Both the position numbers and the translations under genes were made by a program. A stretch of DNA of 64,000 nt from Marinilabilia rubra (GTDB lineage Bacteria > Bacteroidota > Bacteroidia > Bacteroidales > Marinilabiliaceae). The stretch spans positions 124,001 to 188,000 of the forward strand of contig NZ_QEWP01000008.1 of assembly GCF_003121985.1 (NCBI RefSeq). Reading direction: 5' to 3'. The first letter of the stretch is position 1. Each line of letters starts with the position of its first letter. A model generated the notes under the pieces. It did not search any database, was not told where the DNA came from, and saw only the letters and a list, made by a program, of their open reading frames with translations. Below, in pieces: positions 19,105 through 30,000 of the stretch.

Positions 19105-19461
19105 ATGTATCAGTTTGTTTCAGTTTTGGTAATTCTGGTCAGTATTCTGTTGATACTGATAGTGCTAGTTCAGAATTCCAAAGGTGGTGGGCTAGCTTCA
19201 AATTTTTCAGCCTCAAACCAGGTTATGGGAGTTCGTAAAACTGCCGATTTTCTGGAGAAGGCAACTTGGACTCTTGCTAGTGGCCTTTTAGTGTTGGCTT
19301 TTGTGGCAGTAATGGTTTTGCCACGTGGCGAAATGCAGTCAGGGTCGGCCATCGATGAAGAAATTCAGAATATGAGTACACCTGGACAGGAGTTGCCCGA
19401 GTTCGGTATTGGTGAAGAAGATGCTGCTGCCGGACAGGAAGCTGCCGGAGATAGTTTGTAG
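19105..19461 (+). CDS. secG: Preprotein translocase subunit SecG
   Basis: The 118-residue protein has two transmembrane helices (about residues 3-22 and 54-73) around the conserved QNSKGGGLASNFSASNQVMG segment, the SecG signature. A Glu/Ala/Gly-rich acidic tail of ~40 residues is longer than in E. coli SecG but common in Bacteroidota. SecG associates with SecY and SecE in the inner membrane and speeds SecA-driven export. It is the last gene of the sigma-54 activator-lptE-TPR operon and is followed by a strong terminator. Confidence 0.95.
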   Translation: MYQFVSVLVILVSILLILIVLVQNSKGGGLASNFSASNQVMGVRKTADFLEKATWTLASGLLVLAFVAVMVLPRGEMQSGSAIDEEIQNMSTPGQELPEFGIGEEDAAAGQEAAGDSL

Positions 19462-19490
19462 GTATTAGGATACCTGTCAAAGACAGTGAC

Positions 19491-19523
19491 AGAGTGTCAG
19501 CGTTTGCTGACACTCTTTTTTTT
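19491..19523 (+). terminator. Terminator after secG
   Basis: GAGTGTCAGC pairs with GCTGACACTC around a short loop, followed by eight T residues. Confidence 0.9.
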
Positions 19524-19698
19524 GCTCTTGAGTTTATGATTTTTCTTCAGTGGATGTGATGGTTTGTTTGAAGATCAACGGATTAATGTCGACTCTTTTT
19601 TCCAAACAAGTCTGAGCAGGTGGAATGAAGGTAATTTTGAATGGTGAAAAAATGTCTGCTTTTTCGCTCGCAAGGGGATCATAAGGCCTTTGGCATAG

Positions 19699-19732
19699 TT
19701 TGTGATTTAATGCATGCGGAATAATTAATTTG
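19699..19732 (+). promoter_or_regulatory. Possible groESL promoter
   Basis: TTTG at 19699-19702 and TTAATTTG at 19725-19732 (one mismatch to TAnnTTTG) are separated by 22 bases, 24 bases before groES. No CIRCE inverted repeat (TTAGCACTC-N9-GAGTGCTAA) is seen in the region, so HrcA control is not indicated. Confidence 0.35.
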
Positions 19733-19755
19733 TTTAACATCTAAATAAAATAGAA

Positions 19756-20034
19756 ATGTCAACATTGAAAGGAAAAATTCTTGCCGGTAAGGTTTTGGTT
19801 AAACCACAGGCAGCCGAAGAAAAAACTTCAAGCGGAATTATCATTCCCGATTCAGCTCAGGAAAAGCCTTTGAAAGGTGAAGTGGTGCTGACAGGTACTG
19901 ATAAAAAAGATGAGCCAATGGAAGTAAAACCCGGTGATGTGGTTTTGTATGGGAAATATGCCGGAACCGAATTGAACATTGATGGTGAGGATTACCTGCT
20001 TATCTCTCAGAACGACATTTTGTACATAGCGTAA
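19756..20034 (+). CDS. groES: Co-chaperonin GroES
   Basis: The 92-residue protein contains the expected features: KILAGKVLVKPQAAEEKTSSGIIIPDSA, the mobile loop, and the C-terminal YLLISQNDILYI strand. It caps the GroEL ring. It lies 33 bases before groEL as a two-gene operon. The start ATG at 19756 follows an A-rich leader. Confidence 0.97.
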   Translation: MSTLKGKILAGKVLVKPQAAEEKTSSGIIIPDSAQEKPLKGEVVLTGTDKKDEPMEVKPGDVVLYGKYAGTELNIDGEDYLLISQNDILYIA

Positions 20035-20055
20035 CTAAAAAGTTTAAAACATTAA

Positions 20056-21711
<1,656 letters not shown>

Positions 21712-21736
21712 AAAACCGGACATGCGTCTGTTATAT

Positions 21737-21769
21737 AAAAAAAAGGGTGTCGGCTGACACCCTTTTTTT
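21737..21769. terminator. Bidirectional terminator between groEL and epimerase
   Basis: AAGGGTGTCGGCTGACACCCTT forms a GC-rich stem flanked by an A run on the left and a T run on the right, so it can stop transcription from both convergent genes. Confidence 0.9.
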
Positions 21770-21798
21770 AGTTTTGTTAGATGGGTGAATGGTTCCGG

Positions 21799-22770
21799 TT
21801 AAGCTTTGCTGATTAAAACTTTTTTGAACCAGTCCACAAAAGACTTAAGTCCATCCTCCAATGTTACCTCCGGTTTATAGCCAAACATTTTTCCTGCTTT
21901 GTCAATATTGGCAAAAGTGATATTGACATCTCCTGGCTGCATGGGCAATCTCTCAATCGTTGGTTGCGTTTGAGTGGCTTTCGCTATTTTATTAACGAGA
22001 TCACTTAATGATATTGGATGGTTGTTCCCAAGGTTCACTGTTTCAAAAACTTTATCGTGATTCAGAAGGTAGGAGATGGCCCCGATTATACCCGATACAG
22101 TATCCGAAATATAGGTGTAATCCCTTGACGTAGTTCCGTCTCCAAATAGGGTGAGAGGTGTGTCCTCAAACATCATTTTTATGAACTTGTGAATGGCCAG
22201 GTCCGGACGCTGGCGGGGGCCATATACCGTAAAAAATCGCATGTTTATGATGTCTAAATCATAAAGATGGTGCCACGTATGATTAAGTAATTCGCACGAC
22301 TTTTTCGAGAATGCATAAGGTGATATCGGGTTGTCCACATTCAGATTTTCACTCCATGGGGTATTGGGATTATTTCCATAAACGGATGAAGAACTTGCAA
22401 ATGCCATTTTTTTAATGTTGCTTTTTTGCATGGCACTTAAAACAACCCTTGTAGCGGTAATATTGTCCTCAATATAGCTCTGAGGATCTTCTATGCTTGG
22501 GCGAACCCCGGCTTTACCGGCCAAATGAACCACCAAATCTGCTCCTTTTTCAAATATCAGGAATGTGCTCCCTTCGCTGGTGAGATCATTCTCAAAAAAC
22601 TCGAAATTTTCATGTTCGATGAAATTTTCCAGATTAGATCTTTTAATGGCAGGATCGTAGAAAGGATCAAAATTATCGATTCCAATTACTTTATAACCTT
22701 TCTTTAATAATGTTTCTGAAAGGTGGGAGCCGATGAAACCGGCACATCCGGTGACAATTATTTTATACAT
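21799..22770 (-). CDS. NAD-dependent nucleotide-sugar epimerase (UDP-glucuronate 4-epimerase-like)
   Basis: The 323-residue extended short-chain dehydrogenase has the NAD-binding GCAGFIGSHL at residues ~8-17, an SSSVYG segment, and the catalytic pair Tyr152/Lys156 in YAFSKKS. FTVYGPRQRPD and the N-terminal IDNFDPFYDPAIKRSNL are typical of UDP-glucuronate 4-epimerases, which make UDP-galacturonate for surface polysaccharide. UDP-glucose 4-epimerase or a related C4-epimerase cannot be excluded. It is monocistronic in this window, so no polysaccharide cluster supports the choice. Confidence 0.85.
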   Translation of the reverse strand: MYKIIVTGCAGFIGSHLSETLLKKGYKVIGIDNFDPFYDPAIKRSNLENFIEHENFEFFENDLTSEGSTFLIFEKGADLVVHLAGKAGVRPSIEDPQSYIEDNITATRVVLSAMQKSNIKKMAFASSSSVYGNNPNTPWSENLNVDNPISPYAFSKKSCELLNHTWHHLYDLDIINMRFFTVYGPRQRPDLAIHKFIKMMFEDTPLTLFGDGTTSRDYTYISDTVSGIIGAISYLLNHDKVFETVNLGNNHPISLSDLVNKIAKATQTQPTIERLPMQPGDVNITFANIDKAGKMFGYKPEVTLEDGLKSFVDWFKKVLISKA

Positions 22771-23123
22771 GTATCAATGTTTTAACAGTGTTGCTATTTT
22801 AACCTATTTTCCTGCCAATTTCAAGGGCTGACGGTAATATATTTTTCCAAGGTTTACATTTATTTGGTGAGCACCGCTTTTTTTGAGATGAACCGAATTT
22901 GAACTTCAGGGTGACGGATTTTCAGGAAGGCACCTCGAAGAATTAAGAATATACATCGTGAGCTCCTTCTGATTTAGCATTTAGTCAGCTGAGTTTTGTC
23001 TTTTTAGTGTAAAATAACTGGTAATTCCGATGGTTGAAAAATAAATCAGCGTATGATTTTCAGGAATGTAATTTTCCCTTGTCTAAAAGTCTTAAGATCT
23101 ATAATATTAAGATTTTATTTGAA

Positions 23124-23131
23124 TATCTTTG
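23124..23131 (+). promoter_or_regulatory. Upstream -7 box of lepA
   Basis: TATCTTTG matches TAnnTTTG exactly and lies 61 bases before an identical box. The -33 region is not clear for this one. Confidence 0.45.
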
Positions 23132-23160
23132 CACCCTGGATTTAAGGGTGGCAGAAAGCA

Positions 23161-23192
23161 TTGCCATAATTTGAATGCGTCTGTTATCTTTG
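23161..23192 (+). promoter_or_regulatory. Promoter of lepA
   Basis: TTG at 23161-23163, a 21-base spacer, and TATCTTTG at 23185-23192 fit the Bacteroidota -33/-7 promoter. The predicted transcript would begin about 50 bases before the lepA start. Confidence 0.55.
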
Positions 23193-23249
23193 CATCAGAA
23201 GCGAAAAAAGATTCGCTTGGTTTACTGAGTTTTGAAAATATTGTAATTC

Positions 23250-25037
23250 ATGAAGCATATAAGGAATTTCTGCATTATTGCCCACATTGATCATGGGAAA
23301 AGCACGCTTGCAGACAGACTGCTGGAGCGTACAAAGACCGTGACTGACAGGGAGCTGTTGGAGCAGACGCTGGACAGTATGGATCTGGAGCGGGAGCGGG
23401 GCATTACGATAAAAAGTCATGCCATTCAAATGCAATACCCCAAGGATGATCAAATATATACTTTAAACCTTATTGACACGCCCGGACACGTTGACTTCTC
23501 TTACGAAGTATCGCGGTCAATTGCTGCCTGCGAAGGTGCTTTGCTGATTGTGGATGCCACCCAGGGCATACAGGCTCAGACGATAAGTAATTTATATCAG
23601 GCGGTAGATCATGATTTGACCATTATTCCTGTACTTAATAAAATGGATATGGATAGTGCCATGCCCGAAGAAGTAGAGGACCAGATTATTGATCTTATAG
23701 GTTGTGACCGGAGTGAAATCATTCGTGCCAGTGGTAAGACGGGCATGGGAGCTGACGATATCCTTGATGCTATTGTAGATCGAATTCTCCCGCCTGTTGG
23801 AGATGCTGATGGCCCTTTGCAGGCTTTGATTTTCGATTCAGTATTCAATAGTTTCCGGGGCATCATCGCCTATTTTAAAGTGGTGAATGGTGAGATTCGG
23901 AAAGGCGACAAAGTTAAGTTTGTTAATACTGCAAAGCAGTATGAAGCCGATGAGATTGGAGTTCTTAAACTTGGAATGGTTAAGCGGGATGTTCTCAAGG
24001 CCGGTGATGTAGGTTATATTATTTCAGGTATTAAGACAAGTAAAGAGGTTAAAGTGGGCGATACCATTACTCACGTTCAGCGACCATGTGACAAAGCCAT
24101 TTCTGGATTTGAGGAGGTTAAGCCCATGGTTTTTGCCGGTGTTTATCCTATTGATACCGACGATTATGAGGATCTTCGTACAGCGATTGAGAAATTGCAG
24201 CTGAATGATGCCTCGCTGACATTTGAACCTGAATCATCTGTTGCTTTAGGGTTCGGATTCCGTTGCGGGTTTTTGGGTATGCTTCACATGGAAATTGTTC
24301 AGGAAAGGCTTGACCGTGAATTTGGAATGGATGTAATTACTACCGTTCCAAACGTACCTTATAAAGTTTACACCAAGCAGGATGAAGTGCTGGAGGTGCA
24401 CAACCCATCTGGTTTGCCCGAACCTACACTGATTGAATCTGTGGAGGAGCCTTACATAAAAGCTCAAATGATTACGCATGCCGATTTTATAGGGCCAATA
24501 ATGACACTTTGTCTTAGCAAGCGTGGTGAACTGGTCAACCAGCACTATATTACCGCAGACCGAGTTGAATTAAGCTTTGATATGCCTCTTGCTGAAATTG
24601 TTTTTGACTTTTATGACAAACTGAAAAGTATCTCTAAGGGTTACGCTTCTTTTGATTATTATACTACCGGCTACCGGACATCGAAACTTGTACGTCTGGA
24701 TGTATTGCTCAATGGCGAGCCTGTTGATGCCTTGTCAACTCTTACTCACTTCGACAATGCATATACACTTGGTCGCCGGATGTGTGAAAAGTTGAAAGAA
24801 TTGATTCCCCGACAGCAGTTTGATGTTGCTATTCAGGCTGCAATAGGTGCTAAAATTATTGCCAGGGAGACCGTAAAAGCGCTTCGCAAGGATGTAACAG
24901 CAAAGTGTTATGGAGGGGATATTTCCCGTAAGCGTAAGCTTCTTGAGAAGCAGAAAAAGGGGAAAAAGCGGATGAAGCAGGTAGGTAATGTGGAAGTGCC
25001 CCAAAAAGCCTTTTTATCAGTGCTGAAACTGGATTAA
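23250..25037 (+). CDS. lepA: Elongation factor 4 (back-translocase LepA)
   Basis: The 595-residue GTPase has G1 [14 protein letters not shown], the ERERGITIK switch I, G3 DTPGHVDF and G4 NKMD. EF-G-like domains follow, and the C-terminal LepA-specific domain ends with the Lys-rich [19 protein letters not shown] segment. Length matches the family (about 600). LepA acts on ribosomes, affecting initiation and stalled elongation. The gene stands alone with its own promoter region and a hairpin terminator. Confidence 0.97.
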   Translation: MKHIRNFCIIAHIDHGKSTLADRLLERTKTVTDRELLEQTLDSMDLERERGITIKSHAIQMQYPKDDQIYTLNLIDTPGHVDFSYEVSRSIAACEGALLIVDATQGIQAQTISNLYQAVDHDLTIIPVLNKMDMDSAMPEEVEDQIIDLIGCDRSEIIRASGKTGMGADDILDAIVDRILPPVGDADGPLQALIFDSVFNSFRGIIAYFKVVNGEIRKGDKVKFVNTAKQYEADEIGVLKLGMVKRDVLKAGDVGYIISGIKTSKEVKVGDTITHVQRPCDKAISGFEEVKPMVFAGVYPIDTDDYEDLRTAIEKLQLNDASLTFEPESSVALGFGFRCGFLGMLHMEIVQERLDREFGMDVITTVPNVPYKVYTKQDEVLEVHNPSGLPEPTLIESVEEPYIKAQMITHADFIGPIMTLCLSKRGELVNQHYITADRVELSFDMPLAEIVFDFYDKLKSISKGYASFDYYTTGYRTSKLVRLDVLLNGEPVDALSTLTHFDNAYTLGRRMCEKLKELIPRQQFDVAIQAAIGAKIIARETVKALRKDVTAKCYGGDISRKRKLLEKQKKGKKRMKQVGNVEVPQKAFLSVLKLD

Positions 25038-25051
25038 ATTAGATATAAATG

Positions 25052-25087
25052 AAAAAAACCGGTCCATTTAAGAGACCGGTTTTTTTA
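25052..25087. terminator. Bidirectional terminator after lepA
   Basis: AAACCGGTC pairs with GACCGGTTT, flanked by an A run and a T run. It serves lepA and also any transcript from the convergent regulator side. Confidence 0.85.
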
Positions 25088-25091
25088 TGTC

Positions 25092-25190
25092 CTAAAAAAC
25101 GAAAGAAGCACTAACAAAAATACCCGGCCCGTAATACACATTGTGCACCGAACCGGTGATATTTTGAAATATTCCTGACCAGAGGAGTAT
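25092..25190 (-). pseudogene. C-terminal remnant of an outer-membrane beta-barrel gene
   Basis: Reading the minus strand from about 25190 down to a TAG at 25092-25094 gives a peptide containing NITGSVHNVYYGPGIFVSAS and ending in Phe-Val-Phe. Alternating hydrophobic residues and a terminal Phe are the classic end of a TonB receptor or porin strand. Only about 30 codons survive, in a different frame from the response regulator that ends at 25193, so the rest of the gene has been lost. The call rests on pattern recognition; no start or signal remains. Confidence 0.42.
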
Positions 25191-25192
25191 AC

Positions 25193-25876
25193 TTAGAGAA
25201 CGAGTTTGTAACCTTTTCCGTGCACGTTGATGATTTCAACGGCAGGCTCGTCTTTTAGATGTTTCCTCAGTTTGGTGATGTAAACGTCCATACTTCGGGC
25301 ATTAAAGTAATTGTCGTCTACCCAAATTGTTTTCAGGGCAAAGTTACGCTCCAATACCTTGTTGGCGTTATTGCAAAGCAGTTTCAGAAGTTCAGACTCC
25401 TTTGTAGTAAGCTTAACTACTCTGTCACCGTCAATCAGTTGCTGTTTCTGAGTGTCAAATTTGTATTTGCCCAGCTGGAATACTTCCTGATTAGCCAATC
25501 CGCCTTTGGTGCGTCGTAAGATCGCTTCAATGCGGAATAAAAGCTCTTCCATGCTAAAAGGTTTGGCAATGTAATCGTCAGCACCGATCTTAAACCCTTG
25601 GAAAATATCCTCTTTCATTGATTTTGCAGTGAGGAAAATAATGGGTACATCGGTGTTTACCATCCGGATTTCTTTAGCCAGTGTAAAACCGTCTTTTTTA
25701 GGCATCATCACATCAAAAATACAAACATCGTATTTTTTGTTCATGAATGCATCGTAACCTTGTTCCCCATCTGGTAACAAGTCGGTTTCATAACCTTTGG
25801 CTTCGAGATATTCCCGGAGCAACATGCCTAAGTTCTCATCGTCTTCGGTCAGGAGAATTTTATACTCTTTTTCCAT
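25193..25876 (-). CDS. OmpR-family response regulator, RprY-like
   Basis: The 227-residue protein has an N-terminal receiver domain (Asp55 phosphoacceptor in CIFDVMMP, conserved Lys in DDYIAKPF) and a C-terminal winged-helix DNA-binding domain (residues ~130-227, ending in VHGKGYKLVL). The N-terminus EYKILLTEDDENLGMLLREY closely resembles Bacteroides RprY as I remember it. Its start overlaps the kinase gene by 28 bases, so the pair is translated from one message. RprY in Bacteroides controls envelope and stress functions; the targets here are unknown. Confidence 0.9.
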   Translation of the reverse strand: MEKEYKILLTEDDENLGMLLREYLEAKGYETDLLPDGEQGYDAFMNKKYDVCIFDVMMPKKDGFTLAKEIRMVNTDVPIIFLTAKSMKEDIFQGFKIGADDYIAKPFSMEELLFRIEAILRRTKGGLANQEVFQLGKYKFDTQKQQLIDGDRVVKLTTKESELLKLLCNNANKVLERNFALKTIWVDDNYFNARSMDVYITKLRKHLKDEPAVEIINVHGKGYKLVL

Positions 25877-27450
25877 TCCTTGGTGCTTTTAAAAGGTAAA
25901 AATATTTCAAATTTAGTGCCTGTATTCAATTCACTTTCAACGTTAATGGTACCCCCGTGGTCTTCCACGATCTTTTTTACGTAGGCAAGCCCCAGGCCAA
26001 ACCCTTTAACGTTGTGTATATTGCCGGTAGGAACCCGGTAAAACTTTTCAAAGATACGTTTTAAATTTTCTTTTGAAATACCCAGGCCGTTATCTTGTAC
26101 GGAAATTACGATTCCTCCTTTGGGCCTGTTCCATGTTTTTACTTGAAATACAGGCTTTCCACGGCGGTATTTCAGGGCGTTGTCCAATAAGTTGTGTATT
26201 ACATTTGTAAAATGTACTTCATCCACATAAGCCGTTGGTGTCTTAGCTTCCAGCTTCTCAATGATCTGACCTTCTTTATTCTCCACTTTCAGTTTAAAGT
26301 TGTTGGTGACTTTTGCAATGAGTTCATTGATGTTCACCTTCTTTATCTTTAAACTGTTGCTTCCTTTTTCAAAGATAGCCATTTGCAGGACTTTTTCAAC
26401 CTGAAAACTCAGTCTTTTGCTTTCGTCCTGAATGACACCTGATATATGTTTCAGACTATTAGGGCTTTTGGCAACCGATCCGTCTTTTAACATTTGTGAT
26501 GCTAAAGAGATTGTGGAGATCGGTGTCTTAAACTCATGGGTCATATTGTTGATAAAATCATTTTTGATCTCATCAAGCCTCTTTTGCTTTACAATAATAA
26601 CAATTGTTAAGATAGATGCCAAAACCATTATTAAAGTAAACACGGCACTGGGCAATACCATGCCCATCGATTCCATAATGTAATTGGGCCTTTCAGGGAA
26701 ATACAACTGAATGTGATTAGCCTTTGGATGGAGATCGTTGGGGAAGAGATATTTTTGATAAATAACATTGGCTTTTTTCTCGTTAAATCCGGAAGTTGAA
26801 ACGACCCGTTTGCCCCTTGAATCTACAATTGAAAACTCATAAGGTAATTTTATCCCCCTTTCCTCGAATTCTTTGAGAAGGAAAACATCAACAAGTTCCC
26901 GGTCTACCCTTTGCTCGATGGGACGATCATCTAATAGGTCCTTGAGAAGCCTTTCGCGCTGTTCATCCATTTTGTTTCGTACCTGGTGCTGGATGTTGTT
27001 GAAAGCTGTTGCAAAGGGGTCCATTTTCTCAGAGCTGTTGAGAATCATTGGGGTCGTTTCCCGGTATGAGAATACAAGAGAGTCCTTTTTGTAAGTTGAA
27101 AACTCAGTGTCCATTTTGGAGCCCCGGATAAAGAAGTCAAAAGTGATGTCCAACTGAGGGATTTCTTCCTTTGTTTGATCTCTGTTCTTTCCCGAAAAAT
27201 ACTTGTTCTCCTTCCTAAGTTCTTCCGGAAGATTGTTTATGGGGTTCAGCTTAAGTTTAGCGCCAAGACGTGATGTTTCGTTGATTTCAAGACGTGAAAT
27301 AACCTGGTCCATAGTTTGGCGGACCGTCTGATCGAAATGTTCTTCTTTGATTCTGGTAGCATTCTTAATCCAAAGGGTTTGTATGTAGATCAAACCCGTA
27401 AGTGTGAAGGCTATGATAAAGGTCAATACCCAAATAAATTTCCTGCTCAT
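25849..27450 (-). CDS. Sensor histidine kinase, RprX-like
   Basis: The 533-residue membrane kinase has a first transmembrane helix at residues ~4-24, a periplasmic sensor of ~220 residues, and a second helix at ~248-272 (VFTLIMVLASILTIVIIV). The HisKA box MTHEFKTPIS contains the phosphorylated His305, and the HATPase has N box NLLDNALKYR, G1 VQDNGLGIS and GFGLGLAYVKKI. It phosphorylates the downstream RprY-like regulator. The sensor domain has no recognised fold; its signal is unknown. The gene is the first of the two-gene operon. Confidence 0.92.
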   Translation of the reverse strand: MSRKFIWVLTFIIAFTLTGLIYIQTLWIKNATRIKEEHFDQTVRQTMDQVISRLEINETSRLGAKLKLNPINNLPEELRKENKYFSGKNRDQTKEEIPQLDITFDFFIRGSKMDTEFSTYKKDSLVFSYRETTPMILNSSEKMDPFATAFNNIQHQVRNKMDEQRERLLKDLLDDRPIEQRVDRELVDVFLLKEFEERGIKLPYEFSIVDSRGKRVVSTSGFNEKKANVIYQKYLFPNDLHPKANHIQLYFPERPNYIMESMGMVLPSAVFTLIMVLASILTIVIIVKQKRLDEIKNDFINNMTHEFKTPISTISLASQMLKDGSVAKSPNSLKHISGVIQDESKRLSFQVEKVLQMAIFEKGSNSLKIKKVNINELIAKVTNNFKLKVENKEGQIIEKLEAKTPTAYVDEVHFTNVIHNLLDNALKYRRGKPVFQVKTWNRPKGGIVISVQDNGLGISKENLKRIFEKFYRVPTGNIHNVKGFGLGLAYVKKIVEDHGGTINVESELNTGTKFEIFLPFKSTKEWKKSIKFS

Positions 27451-27560
27451 ACTACAAAAATAATGGGTTGTGCCGGATTATCCTTTTGATTAACATTAAT
27501 TAACTCTAGGTCTTGATTTTCAGTTAATAAAGGTTTATTAAAAAGTAAAAACGACCTCTG

Positions 27561-28301
27561 TTATGGTTCTTCTGATTCTACATTTTCAAGGGCTTCATTG
27601 GCTGCTTTTTGTTCGGCTTCTTTTTTGGAACTACCAATGCCTTGTCCGCTCACCTCCTCGTTAATTATGGCACGGGAAATAAACAATGGACCATTGTCTT
27701 CAGTTACCGGGTGCTCTTCAGTTACAAAATGTACATTGCACTTGTGTTTTTGCCCCCATTCAATGAGGATAGATTTGTAATTTGTGTCATTTTCAATGAT
27801 ATGTTGAAGATCCAGATATTCTGACAAAATGCGGTTTCGGACAAATTTTCTGGCACTTCCGTAGCCTTTATCCAGAAAAATGGCTCCAATGATAGCCTCA
27901 AGGGCATCGCCCAATATGTGGGTTTGAGAAATATCTCCCGGTGGATGAAATTTTATCCAGTTTTCAAGGCCCATGTCCTGGGCAATTTGATTGAGGTTGG
28001 CACGACTCACTATACGCGATCGTGTTTTCGTGAGAAATCCTTCATCTTCCAGTGGATAAAGTAAATACAATTCCTGAGCAACGATAGCACCCAGGATTGC
28101 ATCTCCAAGGTACTCCAAACGCTCATTATTGAAAGATTCTTTTGAGGAATATGGCCGTCTTAATACCGATTTGTGGACCATTGCCTGTCTATACAATTCG
28201 GTTTTGCCGGGACGAATACCGGTAGTTGATAGTATAAATCTATAAAACTTTCTTCCCTTGCGGGAAAAAAGCTTTATAGATTTGAAAAGCGGTATAAACA
28301 C
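27561..28301 (-). CDS. rnc: Ribonuclease III
   Basis: The 246-residue protein has the RNase III signature NERLEYLGDAILG and the second catalytic segment GDALEAIIGAIFLDKG, followed by a double-stranded RNA-binding domain (residues ~170-240). It cleaves double-stranded RNA in rRNA processing and regulation. It is two bases downstream of fabF, the usual acpP-fabF-rnc order in Bacteroidota, and is therefore co-transcribed with the fatty-acid genes. An N-terminal basic extension of ~25 residues is typical for the phylum. Confidence 0.96.
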   Translation of the reverse strand: MFIPLFKSIKLFSRKGRKFYRFILSTTGIRPGKTELYRQAMVHKSVLRRPYSSKESFNNERLEYLGDAILGAIVAQELYLLYPLEDEGFLTKTRSRIVSRANLNQIAQDMGLENWIKFHPPGDISQTHILGDALEAIIGAIFLDKGYGSARKFVRNRILSEYLDLQHIIENDTNYKSILIEWGQKHKCNVHFVTEEHPVTEDNGPLFISRAIINEEVSGQGIGSSKKEAEQKAANEALENVESEEP

Positions 28302-28303
28302 AA

Positions 28304-29554
28304 TTAATCTAATGCTTTGAACACCACGGATGCATTGTGACCTCCAAATCCAAACGTGTTGGATAATGCCACTTTTACTGAACGTTCCTGAGCCTTATTG
28401 AAGGTGAAATTGAGTTTTGAGTCTATTTCCGGATCGTCTTCGAAGTGATTGATTGTTGGTGGCACAATGCCATTTTTAATTGCTAAAATTGATGCAATGG
28501 ACTCTACAGCTCCGGCGGCACCTAAAAGGTGACCTGTCATCGATTTTGTGGAGCTGATGTTCAGCTTATACGCGTGATCTCCAAATACCTTTTGAATGGC
28601 AAGTGGTTCAGCGATGTCTCCCAATGGGGTGGATGTGCCGTGAACGTTGATGTAATCAACCTCTTCAGGTTTTATGTTTCCATCTTTCAGTGCATTGGCC
28701 ATTACTTTTTGCGCACCCAGTCCTTGCGGATGTGGGGCGGTTAGGTGGTGAGCATCGGCAGTCATGCCTGTTCCTACCACTTCACAATAAATTTTTGCAC
28801 CGCGTTTCACAGCATGTTCATATTCTTCTAATACCAGGGAACCAGCACCTTCACCCATAACAAAGCCATCACGGCCTTTGTCGAATGGTCTGGAGGCAGT
28901 GGTCGGATCATCGTTACGTGTCGAAATTGCCTGCATTGCATTAAATCCGCCTACACCTGCTTCATTTATAGCTGCTTCCGATCCTCCGGTGATAAACATT
29001 TTGGCTTTTCCCAAACGGATAAGATCGAATGCATTGCCAATGGCGTGCGTTGATGAGGCACAGGCTGATACAGTCCCGTAATTTGGACCTCTGAAACCAT
29101 ACTTCATGGAAATGTGTCCTGCTGCGATGTCAGAAATCATTTTGGGAATGAAGAATGGATTGAATCGAGGTACTTCGTTGTTCTTTACAAAAGAACGTGT
29201 TTCGTTGAGGAAAGTGATGATGCCACCAATGCCCGCACCCCAGATGACGCCTGCCATATCCTGGTCTATGGCCTGGGTGTCTATGCGTGCATCCTGGAAT
29301 GCCTGCTCAGCTGCAATCATTGCAAACTGAGCAAACATATCCAATTTTCTTGCCTCTTTACGATCGAAGTAATCGTTAGGATTGTAGTCTTTTACCTCGC
29401 AAGCAAATTTACTTTTAAAATGGGTGGCGTCAAATCGAGTAATGGGTGCAGCACCACTTACTCCTTGAACCAGGTTGTTCCAATACTCATCGATTGTTTT
29501 CCCAATCGGGGTAAAGGCGCCGAGCCCTGTAACTACTACTCTTTTTAACTCCAT
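28304..29554 (-). CDS. fabF: Beta-ketoacyl-ACP synthase II
   Basis: The 416-residue condensing enzyme begins KRVVVTGLGAFTPIG and has the Cys-His-His active site: Cys165 in TVSACASSTHAIG, His in VHGTSTPLGD, and His in KSMTGHLLGAAGAVE. It extends acyl-ACP with malonyl-ACP in type II fatty acid synthesis. Length matches FabF (about 415). It lies 37 bases after acpP and two bases before rnc. Confidence 0.97.
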   Translation of the reverse strand: MELKRVVVTGLGAFTPIGKTIDEYWNNLVQGVSGAAPITRFDATHFKSKFACEVKDYNPNDYFDRKEARKLDMFAQFAMIAAEQAFQDARIDTQAIDQDMAGVIWGAGIGGIITFLNETRSFVKNNEVPRFNPFFIPKMISDIAAGHISMKYGFRGPNYGTVSACASSTHAIGNAFDLIRLGKAKMFITGGSEAAINEAGVGGFNAMQAISTRNDDPTTASRPFDKGRDGFVMGEGAGSLVLEEYEHAVKRGAKIYCEVVGTGMTADAHHLTAPHPQGLGAQKVMANALKDGNIKPEEVDYINVHGTSTPLGDIAEPLAIQKVFGDHAYKLNISSTKSMTGHLLGAAGAVESIASILAIKNGIVPPTINHFEDDPEIDSKLNFTFNKAQERSVKVALSNTFGFGGHNASVVFKALD

Positions 29555-29591
29555 AACTGCTTTTAAAGTATAACTCTACTTTTTTGACTGA

Positions 29592-29828
29592 TTACTTTGC
29601 GTTCTCTTCAATGTAAGCAATGGCGTCACCCACTGTACCGATGTTCTCTGCCTGATCATCAGGAATGGCGATGTTGAATTCTTTCTCGAATTCCATGATC
29701 AGCTCTACAGTGTCAAGAGAGTCAGCACCCAAGTCGTTGGTGAAGCTAGCTTCGTTAGTAACTTCTGTTTCGTCAACTCCCAACTTGTCTACAATAATTG
29801 CCTTAACTCTTGATGCAATGTCTGACAT
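29592..29828 (-). CDS. acpP: Acyl carrier protein
   Basis: The 78-residue acidic protein carries the phosphopantetheine attachment site [10 protein letters not shown] with Ser37. A longer open frame begins 24 codons upstream, but the extension is hydrophobic/basic and not part of any [20 protein letters not shown] is the family start, so 29828 was chosen. It carries acyl intermediates in fatty acid and lipid A synthesis. It is the first gene of the acpP-fabF-rnc operon and is divergent from purN. Confidence 0.96.
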   Translation of the reverse strand: MSDIASRVKAIIVDKLGVDETEVTNEASFTNDLGADSLDTVELIMEFEKEFNIAIPDDQAENIGTVGDAIAYIEENAK

Positions 29829-30000
29829 AGCTTTAAATTTTAAGTTAATAATTGAAAATTTGGTTTTAAAACAACTGTGCAAAGAAAAAGATTTGCCCAA
29901 AATAAATCAAATATTCCTCAAAGGAAATTAGTTTTCAGGTCTCTTTTTTCTAATTTTGGCTTCTGAAAACAGATTTTTCACCGCTTTTAAATAATTAACA

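Larger units (their letters stand above)
22771..23249. other. 479-base divergent intergenic region upstream of lepA
   Basis: No gene is visible. The last 130 bases contain two TATCTTTG promoter boxes, at 23124-23131 and 23185-23192. The rest is AT-rich with no recognised repeat. Confidence 0.5.

Noticed and set aside
19524-19755. CIRCE element before groES
   Set aside because: No TTAGCACTC-N9-GAGTGCTAA repeat is present; the only TC-rich hairpin belongs to the secG terminator.
27455-27462. Minus-strand TATTTTTG box as promoter of the RprX-like kinase
   Set aside because: Only four bases from the start codon with no -33 element; transcription would start inside the coding region.
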